Shown here: in pieces, positions 8,410 through 16,391 of the stretch
How positions within the stretch are numbered: the first letter of the stretch is position 1
Layout: each line of letters opens with the position of its first letter
Notes under the pieces: model-generated
Databases searched by the model: none
What the model was told of the DNA's origin: nothing
The model's input: only the letters and a program-made list of their open reading frames with translations
Program-made: the position numbers and the translations under genes
Assembly (NCBI RefSeq): GCF_001427795.1
Contig: NZ_LMHJ01000001.1
Coordinates: forward strand, 295,773-359,772
Length of the DNA: 64,000 bases
Source: Nocardioides sp. Root682
GTDB taxonomy: Bacteria > Actinomycetota > Actinomycetes > Propionibacteriales > Nocardioidaceae
Direction: 5' to 3'

Positions 8410-10745
8410 GCGGTCCGCGCCCCACCTTCTCCTCCGCCCTGATCATGGGGGTCGTGGCAGCAACCACCACCTGGGCAGCACTGACCGCCTGGAACGGCTT
8501 CCTCACCGAGCCCGGCTCCTACCTCCGCCGCCTGGCCGCCGTCGCCCTTCTCGTAGCCGTGCTGGGCGCTGTCCTGCGCTGGCGCAACACGCCGCGCTGG
8601 GCTGTCGCCCTCATCCAGGCCGTGGCAGCCGCAGCCCTGGTGACCTACCAGATCACCGGTTCCCTGCTGTTCGTCGGCCCGCCCGGCGCCGAGGTCGGAA
8701 GCTCCCTGCGCGCGGCCATGGACGCGGCGCGGACCTACGCCGCGCCGATCAGCGACCGGGTCGGGCCGGTGTGGCCGCTCCTGGTCGTGAGCGGCGCGGT
8801 GTTCATCGTTCTCGTCGACGTCGTCGCCTGCACCTACCGACGCGTCCCCGGTGCCGGACTGGCGTTGCTGGCGATCTACTCGGTGCCCAGCGGCCTGCTC
8901 GACGACGGCCCCGGTTGGGGCAGCTTCGCGATCGCCGCCGTCGGATTCCTCGTCCTGCTGCACTTCGACGCCCGCGACCAGCTGCAACGATGGGGCCGCG
9001 CGATCGGTCCCGAGGACAACACGATGTGGGGGCACGCCAACCCGGTCCGCGAGGCCGCCCGCGCCGGCGCCGGCCGGATCGGGATCACCGCGATGGCGCT
9101 GGCTCTCGTCGTACCTGCGTTCATGCCCGCCATCGGCGTCGACGTCTTCGACTTCGGGTCCGGCCAGGGCAGCGGTGACATCCGGATCCGCAAACCCATC
9201 GCCGACATGCGACGCGATCTCGAACGCGAGCAGGACGTGCCGCTCATCGACTTCGCGACCGATGACCCCAGTCCCGAGTACCTGCGCATCTCCGTGCTCA
9301 ATCGCTTCACCGGCCAGGAGTGGAGCAGCGGGGACCGCGACGTCGCCCGGCAGGACACCGCGAGCGGCGCCCTGCCCGCACCGGAGGGTCTGGCCGGGTC
9401 GGTCCCGCGCCGCGAGTACGACTACCAGCTGCAGATCTCGGACCGGTTCGACTCCACCTGGCTGCCGACGCAGTTCCCTGCGGCGGCCGTGGACGCGGAG
9501 GGTGACTGGCGCTTCGACCCGGCGTCCATGGACTTCCTCGCCGCCGACGACGACCTCGACACGCGGGGCCTCTTCTACTCGATGACGTCCCTGGAGCCCG
9601 ACTACGGCACCGACGGCAGGTACTTCGTCAACTCCCGCACCGGCGACGTGTCCGAGGAATCGCTGGAGCTCCCCGGCAGCGTGCCCGCCATCGTGAGCGA
9701 CCTGGCCCGCAGCGTCACCGCCCCTGCCTCGAACGACTACGAGAGTGCCCTGCTCCTGCAGCGCTGGTTCCGCCGCGACGGCGGGTTCGTCTACGACGTG
9801 AGCCGCGCTCCGGACGGCACGGGGAACGGCACCTTCGAGGCCTTCCTCTCGACCCAGGGTCGCGTCGGGTACTGCGAGCAGTTCGCCTCTGCGATGGCGG
9901 TGATGGCCCGCACCCTCGGGATCCCAGCCCGGGTCGCCGTCGGCTTCCTCGAGCCGACCCCGATCGGCGACGGCCGCTGGCAGTACAGCAGCCATGACCT
10001 GCACGCCTGGCCGGAGCTGTACTTCTCGGGCGCCGGGTGGGTGCGCTTCGAGCCCACGCCGTCCGGGCGGGTGGAGAACGTGCCGGACTACAGCCGGGTC
10101 CCCGTGAACGGCATCGGCGAGGAACCGGTGCTCCCCTCGAACAGTGCGACCCAGAGCAGCGGCGGTACGGCGACCGTCGCACCAACCACGAAGCCCACCG
10201 ACCCCACGGCCGAGGACGCCAACGCCGGGCAGGACCAGAACGACGGCCGCAGCGTTCTGCAGCGCGTGCTCATCGCCGCCGCCGCCCTGGCGCTGGTCCT
10301 GCTGGTCATCGCCGCGCTCCTGCTCGGCCCGCGGTCCGTGCGACGGCAGACGCGACGCAGCCGCCTGGACGGCGGGCCGGACGACGTCTGGTCCGAGCTT
10401 CGCGCGACCGCACGCGACCTCGGCGTGCCCTGGCCCGAAGGCCGCTCACCCCGCGAGGTCGGGACGGTCCTGGTCGACCATCTCGCCGACGCGAACGGAC
10501 CGGTCGAGGAACGACCCCGCACGGGACCGGACGCTGCACCCGAGGCAGCCGAGGCCCTCGAACGCCTCGTCCTGCACGTCGAGCGCGCCCGCTATGGGCG
10601 ACCGGGAGCGGTCGCCACCCTGGAGCGGTCGACGCTGAACGCCGACGCCGAAGCCGTCACGGCCGCGCTCGCTGCAGGGGTGACGCCGCGGGAGCGCCGA
10701 CGGGCAGAGTGGCTGCCGCGCTCGGTCTGGAAGCGCAGGGTCTGA
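8406..10745 (+). CDS. TgpA-like membrane transglutaminase-domain protein
   Basis: 779 residues. An N-terminal block of about six membrane helices (1-245) is followed by an extracytoplasmic region with a transglutaminase core: catalytic Cys at about 490 in GYCEQFASAMAVMAR, His at about 533 in HDLHAWPELY, and FEPTP just after. A further membrane helix (about 620-640) leads to a cytoplasmic DUF4129-like tail ending in an ERARYGRPG segment. The ATG overlaps the DUF58 stop, which fixes the start. The core fold catalyses thiol-dependent acyl transfer or proteolysis; the substrate is unknown, presumably envelope-exposed. Third gene of the moxR operon. Confidence 0.88.
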   Translation: MSGPRPTFSSALIMGVVAATTTWAALTAWNGFLTEPGSYLRRLAAVALLVAVLGAVLRWRNTPRWAVALIQAVAAAALVTYQITGSLLFVGPPGAEVGSSLRAAMDAARTYAAPISDRVGPVWPLLVVSGAVFIVLVDVVACTYRRVPGAGLALLAIYSVPSGLLDDGPGWGSFAIAAVGFLVLLHFDARDQLQRWGRAIGPEDNTMWGHANPVREAARAGAGRIGITAMALALVVPAFMPAIGVDVFDFGSGQGSGDIRIRKPIADMRRDLEREQDVPLIDFATDDPSPEYLRISVLNRFTGQEWSSGDRDVARQDTASGALPAPEGLAGSVPRREYDYQLQISDRFDSTWLPTQFPAAAVDAEGDWRFDPASMDFLAADDDLDTRGLFYSMTSLEPDYGTDGRYFVNSRTGDVSEESLELPGSVPAIVSDLARSVTAPASNDYESALLLQRWFRRDGGFVYDVSRAPDGTGNGTFEAFLSTQGRVGYCEQFASAMAVMARTLGIPARVAVGFLEPTPIGDGRWQYSSHDLHAWPELYFSGAGWVRFEPTPSGRVENVPDYSRVPVNGIGEEPVLPSNSATQSSGGTATVAPTTKPTDPTAEDANAGQDQNDGRSVLQRVLIAAAALALVLLVIAALLLGPRSVRRQTRRSRLDGGPDDVWSELRATARDLGVPWPEGRSPREVGTVLVDHLADANGPVEERPRTGPDAAPEAAEALERLVLHVERARYGRPGAVATLERSTLNADAEAVTAALAAGVTPRERRRAEWLPRSVWKRRV

Positions 10746-10808
10746 GCCGGCAGCGCGGCGAGCAAGCCGGCAGCGCGGCGAGAGGCGTCGCCGGCGAGCT
10801 TGCTCGCC
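10745..10808. terminator. Tandem 20-base repeat and hairpin between convergent genes
   Basis: An 18-base unit is repeated exactly at 10745-10762 and 10765-10782. GGCGAGCAAGC at 10757-10767 is the perfect inverse of GCTTGCTCGCC at 10798-10808, giving an 11-pair stem. It lies between the converging transglutaminase and DUF3040 genes, so a bidirectional terminator is likely, but no clear T-run is seen. Confidence 0.45.
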
Positions 10809-10844
10809 CGTCTGACCGCCGAAGACGCGCTCGGCCCATCAAAC

Positions 10845-11288
10845 TCAGAAGCCCCCACGTTCCTTCCTGCGACGCCAGCGGGCCTGGAGGGTGTCCATGA
10901 AGCCGGAGGACGACTTGCTCGAGCGACCCCTGCCGCTGCGGCCACCCCTGCCGCTGCGGCCACCGTGAACGACGCCGAAGCCGGAGGGGTGTGCGGAGAC
11001 CTGGGCATCCGCGCCGCCGCGATGGCCACCGAGCGCCGTGAGGAGCACCGTGGCCGAGGCGAGCATGATCACGAAACCGGCCACACCGACCGGCCAGTAG
11101 CCACTGACGGCACCGGTCATCAGCACGGTGACACCGGCTGCGAAGACCACGCCGGCGAAGATGGCGCGCCGACGAGCTGCTTGCCGCAGTGAAGTGCCAC
11201 GCAACGTCGAGGCGAACTTGGGGTCCTCCTCGCTGAGGGCGCGCTCCATCTGCTCCAGCAGTCGCAACTCCTCGTCTGAGAGTGGCAC
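10845..11288 (-). CDS. DUF3040 small membrane protein
   Basis: 147 residues beginning with PLSDEELRLLEQMERAL, the conserved opening of actinobacterial DUF3040 proteins, followed by two membrane helices (about 50-68 and 73-92) and a Gly/Arg/Ser-rich basic C-terminal tail. The GTG at 11286-11288 is chosen because GGAGGA lies five bases upstream; the frame is open far upstream but without conserved content. A TACACT -10-like element is at 11340-11345. Function unknown; in many actinobacteria a DUF3040 gene lies close to dinB or the dcw cluster, as here. Confidence 0.8.
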   Translation of the reverse strand: MPLSDEELRLLEQMERALSEEDPKFASTLRGTSLRQAARRRAIFAGVVFAAGVTVLMTGAVSGYWPVGVAGFVIMLASATVLLTALGGHRGGADAQVSAHPSGFGVVHGGRSGRGGRSGRGRSSKSSSGFMDTLQARWRRRKERGGF

Positions 11289-11398
11289 CGATTCCTCCGA
11301 CACGTGCGGGGCGCAGATCCGCCCATTGGCTCTGTTGCAAGTGTAGGCGGGCATCCCCAGCCCGGGTAGGGCGTCCTGCGAAATAGTGCGTTCGTGGC

Positions 11399-12610
11399 TC
11401 AAAGAAGGCTCGCCCGGCGAACGGCGCTTGCACCGAACCGGAGGGCCGCCCGGTCGACCGCCCGGTCGGCGTCGGTCCAGCCCGGATCGCGCTCGCCCAG
11501 CACCAGTTGCCGGGAGTCCCCCTCCTGGCGGGTCCTCAGGCCTTCGACGCGCACACCGACCAGTCGGACCGCCGGTCGCCGCGGAGCCAGTCCGTCGAGC
11601 AGGACGTCGAGCAGGGCCACGGCGACGGCGTAGACCTCCTGCGTGACGTCGGTGGGTTCGCGAAGGGTCCGCGAGCGGTTGACCGTGGTGAAGTCGCTGA
11701 AGCGGACCGTGATCGCGACCGTGCGGCCGCACTTGCCAGCGGCGCGTACCCGGGCGGCGACGCGACTGACCAGCCGGAGCAGCTCGCGGTGCAGCGAGCG
11801 GCGGTCGCGGATGTCGATGGCCAGGGTGTGCTGGGCACCCATGCTCCCCTCGGGCTCGCCCTCACCGAACCCGAAGACCCCTGCTCCGCCGGGGACCAGC
11901 TCGGTGCGGTCGGTGCCCCACACGAGCGTGTGCAGGTGGTGGCCGAGGTGGCCGCCCAGCATCCGTCGCAACTGGTCGACCGGGATGGCGGCCACGTCGC
12001 CCACCGTCTCGAGCCCCAACCGGTGCAGGCGCTGCCGGGTCGCCTCTCCGACGCCGTACAGCACACCCACGTCGAGCGGGTGCACCAGCGCGACGAACCG
12101 GTCCGGCGAGATCACCCGGACACCGTCGGGCTTGGCCTGGCGACTGGCGAGCTTGGCCACCGAGATCGTCGCGGCGATGCCGACGGAGCAGGTGATCTGG
12201 TGCTCGGAGTGGATCCGTGCCCGGATCAGCTCGGCAATGTCCTCCGGCGGGCCGAACAGGCGAACCGCACCCCGCACGTCGAGGAACGCCTCGTCGAGCG
12301 AGGTCACCTCGACGAGCGGGGTGACCGTGCGGAAGGTCTCCATGATGGCCCGCGAGACCGGCGTCAGCACCGAGAAGTCGGGCGGCATGGTGACGGCCTG
12401 GGGACACAGCCGGCGGGCCTCGGTGCCCGACATGCCCGACCGGATCCCGAAGCGCCGCGCGGGATAGTTCGCCGACAGGACGACACCGCGGTGGCCGCCT
12501 CCGACGACCACGGGGACATGGTGCAGCTCGGGGCGGTCGCGGATCATGACGGCCGCGTAGAACGCGTCCATGTCGACGTGCAGGATCGGACACACCGGCG
12601 GCGCGGTCAT
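11399..12610 (-). CDS. dinB: DNA polymerase IV (DinB), translesion Y-family polymerase
   Basis: 403 residues. The palm-domain catalytic residues are in HVDMDAFYA (D13, D15) and SLDEAFLD (D106, E107); the helix-hairpin-helix region and the little-finger domain follow. A C-terminal RQLVLGER segment may serve as the beta-clamp contact. It copies damaged DNA with low fidelity. It is the last gene of a set with a HEPN protein and a methyltransferase, whose promoter carries a LexA box, implying SOS control. A 66-base gap to the methyltransferase contains a REP-like palindrome, so partial uncoupling is possible. Confidence 0.95.
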   Translation of the reverse strand: MTAPPVCPILHVDMDAFYAAVMIRDRPELHHVPVVVGGGHRGVVLSANYPARRFGIRSGMSGTEARRLCPQAVTMPPDFSVLTPVSRAIMETFRTVTPLVEVTSLDEAFLDVRGAVRLFGPPEDIAELIRARIHSEHQITCSVGIAATISVAKLASRQAKPDGVRVISPDRFVALVHPLDVGVLYGVGEATRQRLHRLGLETVGDVAAIPVDQLRRMLGGHLGHHLHTLVWGTDRTELVPGGAGVFGFGEGEPEGSMGAQHTLAIDIRDRRSLHRELLRLVSRVAARVRAAGKCGRTVAITVRFSDFTTVNRSRTLREPTDVTQEVYAVAVALLDVLLDGLAPRRPAVRLVGVRVEGLRTRQEGDSRQLVLGERDPGWTDADRAVDRAALRFGASAVRRASLL

Positions 12611-12613
12611 CGC

Positions 12614-12656
12614 TGCGTCTCGATACGCGGCCCGCTGGCGCTCGCCGCTACTCGAC
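12614..12656. repeat. REP-like palindromic element
   Basis: CGTCTCGATACGCGGC and GCCGCTACTCGACG form imperfect inverted arms around a short CGCTGGCGCT-type core. The sequence type (CTCGATACGC...CTACTCGACG) recurs in intergenic spaces of many high-GC actinobacteria, by memory. It lies between the methyltransferase and dinB genes. Confidence 0.5.
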
Positions 12657-12676
12657 GACCTTGGGGTGCGAGTTCG

Positions 12677-13390
12677 TCAGGGGCGGCGCGCGAGCACGTG
12701 CAGCTGCGCAGCGAGGTGGAAGTACTCCGGGCGCTCAGCGACTGCGCGCTCCAGGTCGACGAGGGCCGCTGCGGCGCCGGGCTCGATGTCGACGAGGGCA
12801 GCCGGGACGAGATCGGTGAAGACCCGGACTCCGTGCATCGCGGTGCGGGTGAACCCGGCAGCATCGAGCAGGTTCTCGATCTCGGCCACCGTGAACCGGT
12901 GACCGGTGCGACCGTCGGCCGGATCCGCACCGTCGAGCAACGCCCGGGCCTGCGGGAAGTTGCCGGCCATCGCCCTCGCGAGAACAGCGGCGTGACGCTG
13001 GCCGACCACGAGGCTGACGAGTCCGCCGGGGCGCAGCACCTGTCCGATGTGGTCCAGGGCCAGCACCGGGTCGACGACCTCGAGGACACCGTGGCACAGC
13101 ACCACGTCGGCACTGCCGGCACCGACGACGTCCACCAGGTCGGTGACGTCACCCTGCAGACCGGAAACCTCCAGGTCGGCCTCCTGGGACCGCCGGCCCA
13201 ACGCCGCAAGGGCATCGGGGCTCGGGTCGACGACGCGCACTCGGTGGCCCGACTCGGCCAGGCGTACGGCGAAGCCGCCGGTGCCGCCACCGAGGTCGAC
13301 CACGTCGCGTGGACCGTCGGCCAGGGCCGACTCGAGTGCGTCCCAGACGACGGCGGTCCGTACCGAACCACGCTGCTCGCGAGAAGCCAT
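12677..13390 (-). CDS. SAM-dependent class I methyltransferase
   Basis: 237 residues with a Rossmann methyltransferase core. The SAM-binding motif VVDLGGGTGGFAV is at 30-42; VRVVDPSPDAL and the QGDVTDL and VVLCHGVLEVV motifs follow, resembling the CmoA/UbiE-type group. The C-terminal VAEIENLLDAAGF segment is usual in small-molecule or RNA methyltransferases. The substrate cannot be predicted. It is 18 bases downstream of the HEPN gene and has its own TAGTGT -10 element seven bases before the ATG, so it may be made both within the SOS transcript and from a leaderless message. Confidence 0.8.
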   Translation of the reverse strand: MASREQRGSVRTAVVWDALESALADGPRDVVDLGGGTGGFAVRLAESGHRVRVVDPSPDALAALGRRSQEADLEVSGLQGDVTDLVDVVGAGSADVVLCHGVLEVVDPVLALDHIGQVLRPGGLVSLVVGQRHAAVLARAMAGNFPQARALLDGADPADGRTGHRFTVAEIENLLDAAGFTRTAMHGVRVFTDLVPAALVDIEPGAAAALVDLERAVAERPEYFHLAAQLHVLARRP

Positions 13391-13397
13391 GCGGGAA

Positions 13398-13403
13398 ACA
13401 CTA
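13398..13403 (-). promoter_or_regulatory. Leaderless -10 box of the methyltransferase gene
   Basis: TAGTGT on the minus strand ends seven bases before the ATG at 13390, so transcription would begin at or next to the start codon. Confidence 0.4.
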
Positions 13404-13408
13404 GTGCG

Positions 13409-13870
13409 TCAGCCGACGGCCCGGACCACCAGTTGCTCGCCGACGGTCGCATGCGGGGTGAGGCCGAGCGATTGCTCGACCAGGGCGAGGAATCGATCGG
13501 CGTCGCGGACCAGGTCGTCGGCCTCACGGGGTGAGGCCGCCCGCGAGGATCCGGCTTCGGCGGCAGCGCGCTTGGTGGCCCCGGCTGCGAAGAACGTCGC
13601 CCACTCCCCCATCTCGGGCGCAACCTCGGCCAGCAGCACCCAGGCATTCTTCTGGTGCCGCATCCGCCCGGCGGCGGGGCGGGCCCGCGCGGACAGCAGC
13701 GCGGCAGCGGCCCGGAGCGCCGCGACATGGGCGCAGGCGTAGCGGGTGGCGACGTCGCTGGCCGTCACGGCCTCACTGAGCGACTGTGCCGCGCGAAGGA
13801 GGTAGTTGTGCGTCGTCGCCGGCAGGGTGTGCGGGCTGACCTGGGACGAGGGTGCGAATTGCTGGTCCAC
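13409..13870 (-). CDS. SAV_6107-type HEPN protein, SOS-controlled
   Basis: 153 residues, mostly helical. It resembles the actinobacterial SAV_6107 HEPN family (recognised from memory). A candidate HEPN R-x4-H motif, RYACAH (R43-H48), lies in the first half; in active HEPN ribonucleases this pair is catalytic. The GTG at 13868-13870 is chosen because AAGGAG lies eight bases upstream. A perfect LexA box is at 13895-13910, just before the coding region. It is the first gene before the methyltransferase and dinB genes. Function unknown; RNA cleavage or a structural role in damage response are both possible. Confidence 0.7.
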   Translation of the reverse strand: MDQQFAPSSQVSPHTLPATTHNYLLRAAQSLSEAVTASDVATRYACAHVAALRAAAALLSARARPAAGRMRHQKNAWVLLAEVAPEMGEWATFFAAGATKRAAAEAGSSRAASPREADDLVRDADRFLALVEQSLGLTPHATVGEQLVVRAVG

Positions 13871-13894
13871 GGAGCGGTCTCCTTCGAACGGGAT

Positions 13895-13910
13895 TCGAAC
13901 ACTTGTTCGA
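13895..13910. promoter_or_regulatory. LexA (SOS) box
   Basis: TCGAAC-ACTT-GTTCGA is an exact match to the actinobacterial/Gram-positive LexA palindrome TCGAAC-N4-GTTCGA. It lies just downstream of the predicted -10, over the likely transcription start. A second, overlapping half-site pair with three-base spacing (TTCGAA at 13883-13888 and 13894-13899) may allow further LexA contact. Confidence 0.85.
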
Positions 13911-13918
13911 ACAGGTCG

Positions 13919-13949
13919 AAGGTACACCCCCGCTCCGACACGACGTCAA
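13919..13949 (-). promoter_or_regulatory. Promoter of the HEPN-methyltransferase-dinB group
   Basis: TTGACG (13944-13949) and TACCTT (13919-13924) on the minus strand, 19 bases apart. The -35 overlaps the stop codon of the upstream membrane protein gene. The LexA box lies directly downstream. Confidence 0.5.
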
Positions 13950-14503
13950 GAGTCGATCGGAGCCGAGTCCTTCTGTGCTGCGTCCTGCGGTGCCGAGTCC
14001 TTCTGTGCTGCGTCCTGCGGTGCCGAGTCCTGCGGTGCCGAGTCCTGCGGTGCCGAGTCCTCCTGCAACGGCCCGCGGGCGGCGGCACGCACGAACTGGT
14101 GGCTCTGGGGATGCCAGATGAAGACGAGGGTCACCGCGCTGAGCACGGCCGCGGCGATCGCGGACCACTCCACCAGCACCGGCGGATCCGTGCGCACCGT
14201 CGCCACGGTGACCAGGAAGATGCTCACGACGATGCAGGCGAGCGAGTGGCGCGCCCAGTTGTTGCCGGTGCGGAACAGGGCGATCAGGGTGGCCGCGAGG
14301 ACCGCCGTGACGCCGTACAGGACCAGGATGACCGGCACGAACTCGACGGGCTGGACGGTGCTGTCACCGACCTGCATCGGCGACCAGACGGCACCGAGGT
14401 CGTCACTCTTGACCACCACCATCACGCACACGAGCGCTCCGGCGACCACCAGCAACCACAACAACCAGCACGCGAGCTCGACTGCCGGTGGTCTCTTGGT
14501 CAT
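13946..14503 (-). CDS. Four-helix membrane protein with SAPQD repeat tail
   Basis: 185 residues. Four hydrophobic segments (about 10-28, 52-72, 82-100 and 108-126) are followed by a cytoplasmic or external tail of about 40 residues made of repeats: two copies of a ten-residue SAPQDAAQKD unit and further SAPQD units, ending SAPIDS. The ATG (14501-14503) is preceded by GGAGGA. I do not recognise a family. The tail is encoded by a near-perfect DNA tandem repeat, so its length probably varies between strains. Confidence 0.65.
   Translation of the reverse strand: MTKRPPAVELACWLLWLLVVAGALVCVMVVVKSDDLGAVWSPMQVGDSTVQPVEFVPVILVLYGVTAVLAATLIALFRTGNNWARHSLACIVVSIFLVTVATVRTDPPVLVEWSAIAAAVLSAVTLVFIWHPQSHQFVRAAARGPLQEDSAPQDSAPQDSAPQDAAQKDSAPQDAAQKDSAPIDS
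13962..14051. repeat. Coding tandem repeat (30, 30, 15, 15 bases)
   Basis: Two identical 30-base units (13962-13991 and 13992-14021) are followed by two identical 15-base units (14022-14036 and 14037-14051). All are multiples of three and in frame within the membrane protein gene, so copy-number changes would alter tail length without a frameshift. Confidence 0.85.
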
Positions 14504-14552
14504 CGTTCCTCCTGCATCAGCGGGCTGGCCATCTGCGCACCGGCCCGGTCGA

Positions 14553-14558
14553 TAGGGT
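14553..14558 (+). promoter_or_regulatory. Leaderless -10 box of the YbaK-like gene
   Basis: TAGGGT ends six bases before the ATG at 14565, implying a leaderless transcript. Confidence 0.5.
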
Positions 14559-14564
14559 CTCCCC

Positions 14565-15044
14565 ATGTCGGCCGACCACCCCTCGATCGCCCGGTTCCGA
14601 AAGGAGCACGAGCGTCTCAGCGGCAGCGGGGAAATTGTCATTCTGCCCGACTCCGTCCACACGGCCGCACTTGCGGCCGAAGCGCTCGGCTGTGAGGTCG
14701 GTGCCATCGCGAACAGTCTGCTCTTCGACGCCGACGGAACTCCCGTCCTGATCCTCACCTCAGGCGCGCACCGTGTCGACACCGCGCTCACCCGCGACCG
14801 GATCGGTGGCGCCGAGCTGCGGCGCGCCCAGCCGGACTTCGTCAGGCAGCACACCGGTCAGGTGATCGGAGGGGTCTCCCCCATCGCCCATCCGGCACCC
14901 ATCGCGACGTACCTCGACTCATGGCTCCAGAAGTACGACGTCGTCTGGGCGGCGGCCGGTCACCCGGCCGCAGTGTTCTCGACGTCGTACGACGAGCTCC
15001 TGGCGCTGACCGGCGCCACCCCGATCGACGTCGACCAGGAGTAG
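14565..15044 (+). CDS. YbaK/EbsC-family aminoacyl-tRNA deacylase-like protein
   Basis: 159 residues covering a single YbaK/ProRS-editing domain. Matches include IVILPDSVHTAALAAEALG, VGAIANSLLF, ILTSGAHRVD and the GGVSPIAHPAP loop, which holds the conserved GG-x-SP segment of the active site. The family hydrolyses misacylated tRNA, such as Cys- or Ala-tRNA(Pro), in the cytoplasm; which substrate applies here is not evident. It is transcribed with the oxidoreductase nine bases downstream, probably incidentally. Confidence 0.88.
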   Translation: MSADHPSIARFRKEHERLSGSGEIVILPDSVHTAALAAEALGCEVGAIANSLLFDADGTPVLILTSGAHRVDTALTRDRIGGAELRRAQPDFVRQHTGQVIGGVSPIAHPAPIATYLDSWLQKYDVVWAAAGHPAAVFSTSYDELLALTGATPIDVDQE

Positions 15045-15053
15045 GGACCGGAC

Positions 15054-16370
15054 ATGGCACGCATCGTCGTCATCGGAGGCGGACTCGGTGGCATGGCCAC
15101 CGCCGCCCGGCTGTCCAAGCAGGGCCACGAGGTGGCGCTGCTCGAAGCCGCGGGACACCTCGGCGGCGCGCTCGCGCCCGTCCACCAGGACGGATACACC
15201 TGGGACGCCGGACCGACGTCGACACTGGTACCGGCCGCCCTGCGCGACCTGTTCCGCAAGACCGGCCGCCCGCTGGAGACCGAGCTCGGCTGCGAGCTGG
15301 AGCCGCTGGCCGTGCTGCGCGAGCACCGGTTCGCCGACCGGACGTCGGTCCAGCTGCCCGGCGGTTCGCGCGCCGGCCAGATGGCGGCGATGGACACCCT
15401 CGGCGAAGGTCTCGGCGAGAAGTGGGCGCAGCACGTCGACATCTACGGACCCGTGTGGGAGGTGCTGCGCAAGCACTACGTCGAGACGCCCTGGGATCCG
15501 CGCACCAAGGGAGCGGTGCCCAAGGACCTGGGTGAGCTGTTCGACATCCGCGAGACGCTCCACAAGCGGCTGCGCCATGACTTCCGCGACGAGCGGCTCG
15601 CGCTGATCGCCGGACACCTGGCCATCGCCGAGGGCCACGACCTGCGCAACACCCCGTCCTGGGTGGGTGTCACGTCGTACCTCGAGCAGACCTTCGGTGG
15701 CTGGCAGGTCCCCGGCGGCATGCGCCGCCTGCTCGAGCTGCTCGAAGCGCGCCTCACGCTGCGCGAGGTCACCGTCCGTACCAGCACCGAGGTCGTCGAC
15801 CTGGTCATCAGGGAGGGTCGGGTGGTCGGCGTACGCACCGCCGACGGCGACGCGGACGCCGATCTGGTCGTCGTCGCGATCGACCCCCGCCGTCTGCCTG
15901 CGCTCGCGTCGTACGTCGAGCGCACCATGCCGGCCATCCCGCCCGTGGTGGCCCACCTGGGCCTGGAGGGCGACGTGCCCGACCTGCCGCACGAGGTCGT
16001 CTTCCATGCCGAGCCCCTGATCACGGTTCGTCCCGGCGGCGCAGCGCCCGAGGGCGGTGCAGCGTGGACGCTGCACGGCCGCGGCAAGATCGCCGAGGAC
16101 ATGGTCGATGCGCTCGTCCGTCACGGCATCGACATCCGGGACAACATCGTCACCCGCGTCGACCTGTCGCCGCGCGACCTCGTCGAGCAGTGGCGCGGAT
16201 CCCCGCTCGGCGTGCTGTGGCAGGGCCGTGGCACGGTACGGAACCGGCTCGGCCCGACCACCCCTGTCCAGGGCGTGTACGTCGCCGGCGCCCACGGCGC
16301 GCCGGGGGCCGGCGTGCCGTTCGTGACCCAGTCCGCAGCGCTCGTGGCGGGGTTGATCGGCCCCGCCTGA
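15054..16370 (+). CDS. NAD(P)/FAD-dependent oxidoreductase, CrtI-like
   Basis: 438 residues. The N-terminal dinucleotide-binding motif VVIGGGLGGMATAARLS (5-21) with the following glutamate (LLEAAG), the second FAD motif GYTWDAGPTST, and a C-terminal GVYVAGAHGAPGAGVPFVTQSA FAD-contact segment place it in the phytoene desaturase/amine oxidase superfamily. Carotenoid desaturases are usually longer (about 500 residues) and lie with other crt genes, none of which are seen here, so the substrate is open. A polyprenyl synthase gene lies 1 kb away, but metF is between them. Confidence 0.75.
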   Translation: MARIVVIGGGLGGMATAARLSKQGHEVALLEAAGHLGGALAPVHQDGYTWDAGPTSTLVPAALRDLFRKTGRPLETELGCELEPLAVLREHRFADRTSVQLPGGSRAGQMAAMDTLGEGLGEKWAQHVDIYGPVWEVLRKHYVETPWDPRTKGAVPKDLGELFDIRETLHKRLRHDFRDERLALIAGHLAIAEGHDLRNTPSWVGVTSYLEQTFGGWQVPGGMRRLLELLEARLTLREVTVRTSTEVVDLVIREGRVVGVRTADGDADADLVVVAIDPRRLPALASYVERTMPAIPPVVAHLGLEGDVPDLPHEVVFHAEPLITVRPGGAAPEGGAAWTLHGRGKIAEDMVDALVRHGIDIRDNIVTRVDLSPRDLVEQWRGSPLGVLWQGRGTVRNRLGPTTPVQGVYVAGAHGAPGAGVPFVTQSAALVAGLIGPA

Positions 16371-16391
16371 GCCACCAGGTCCGTGCAGGCG

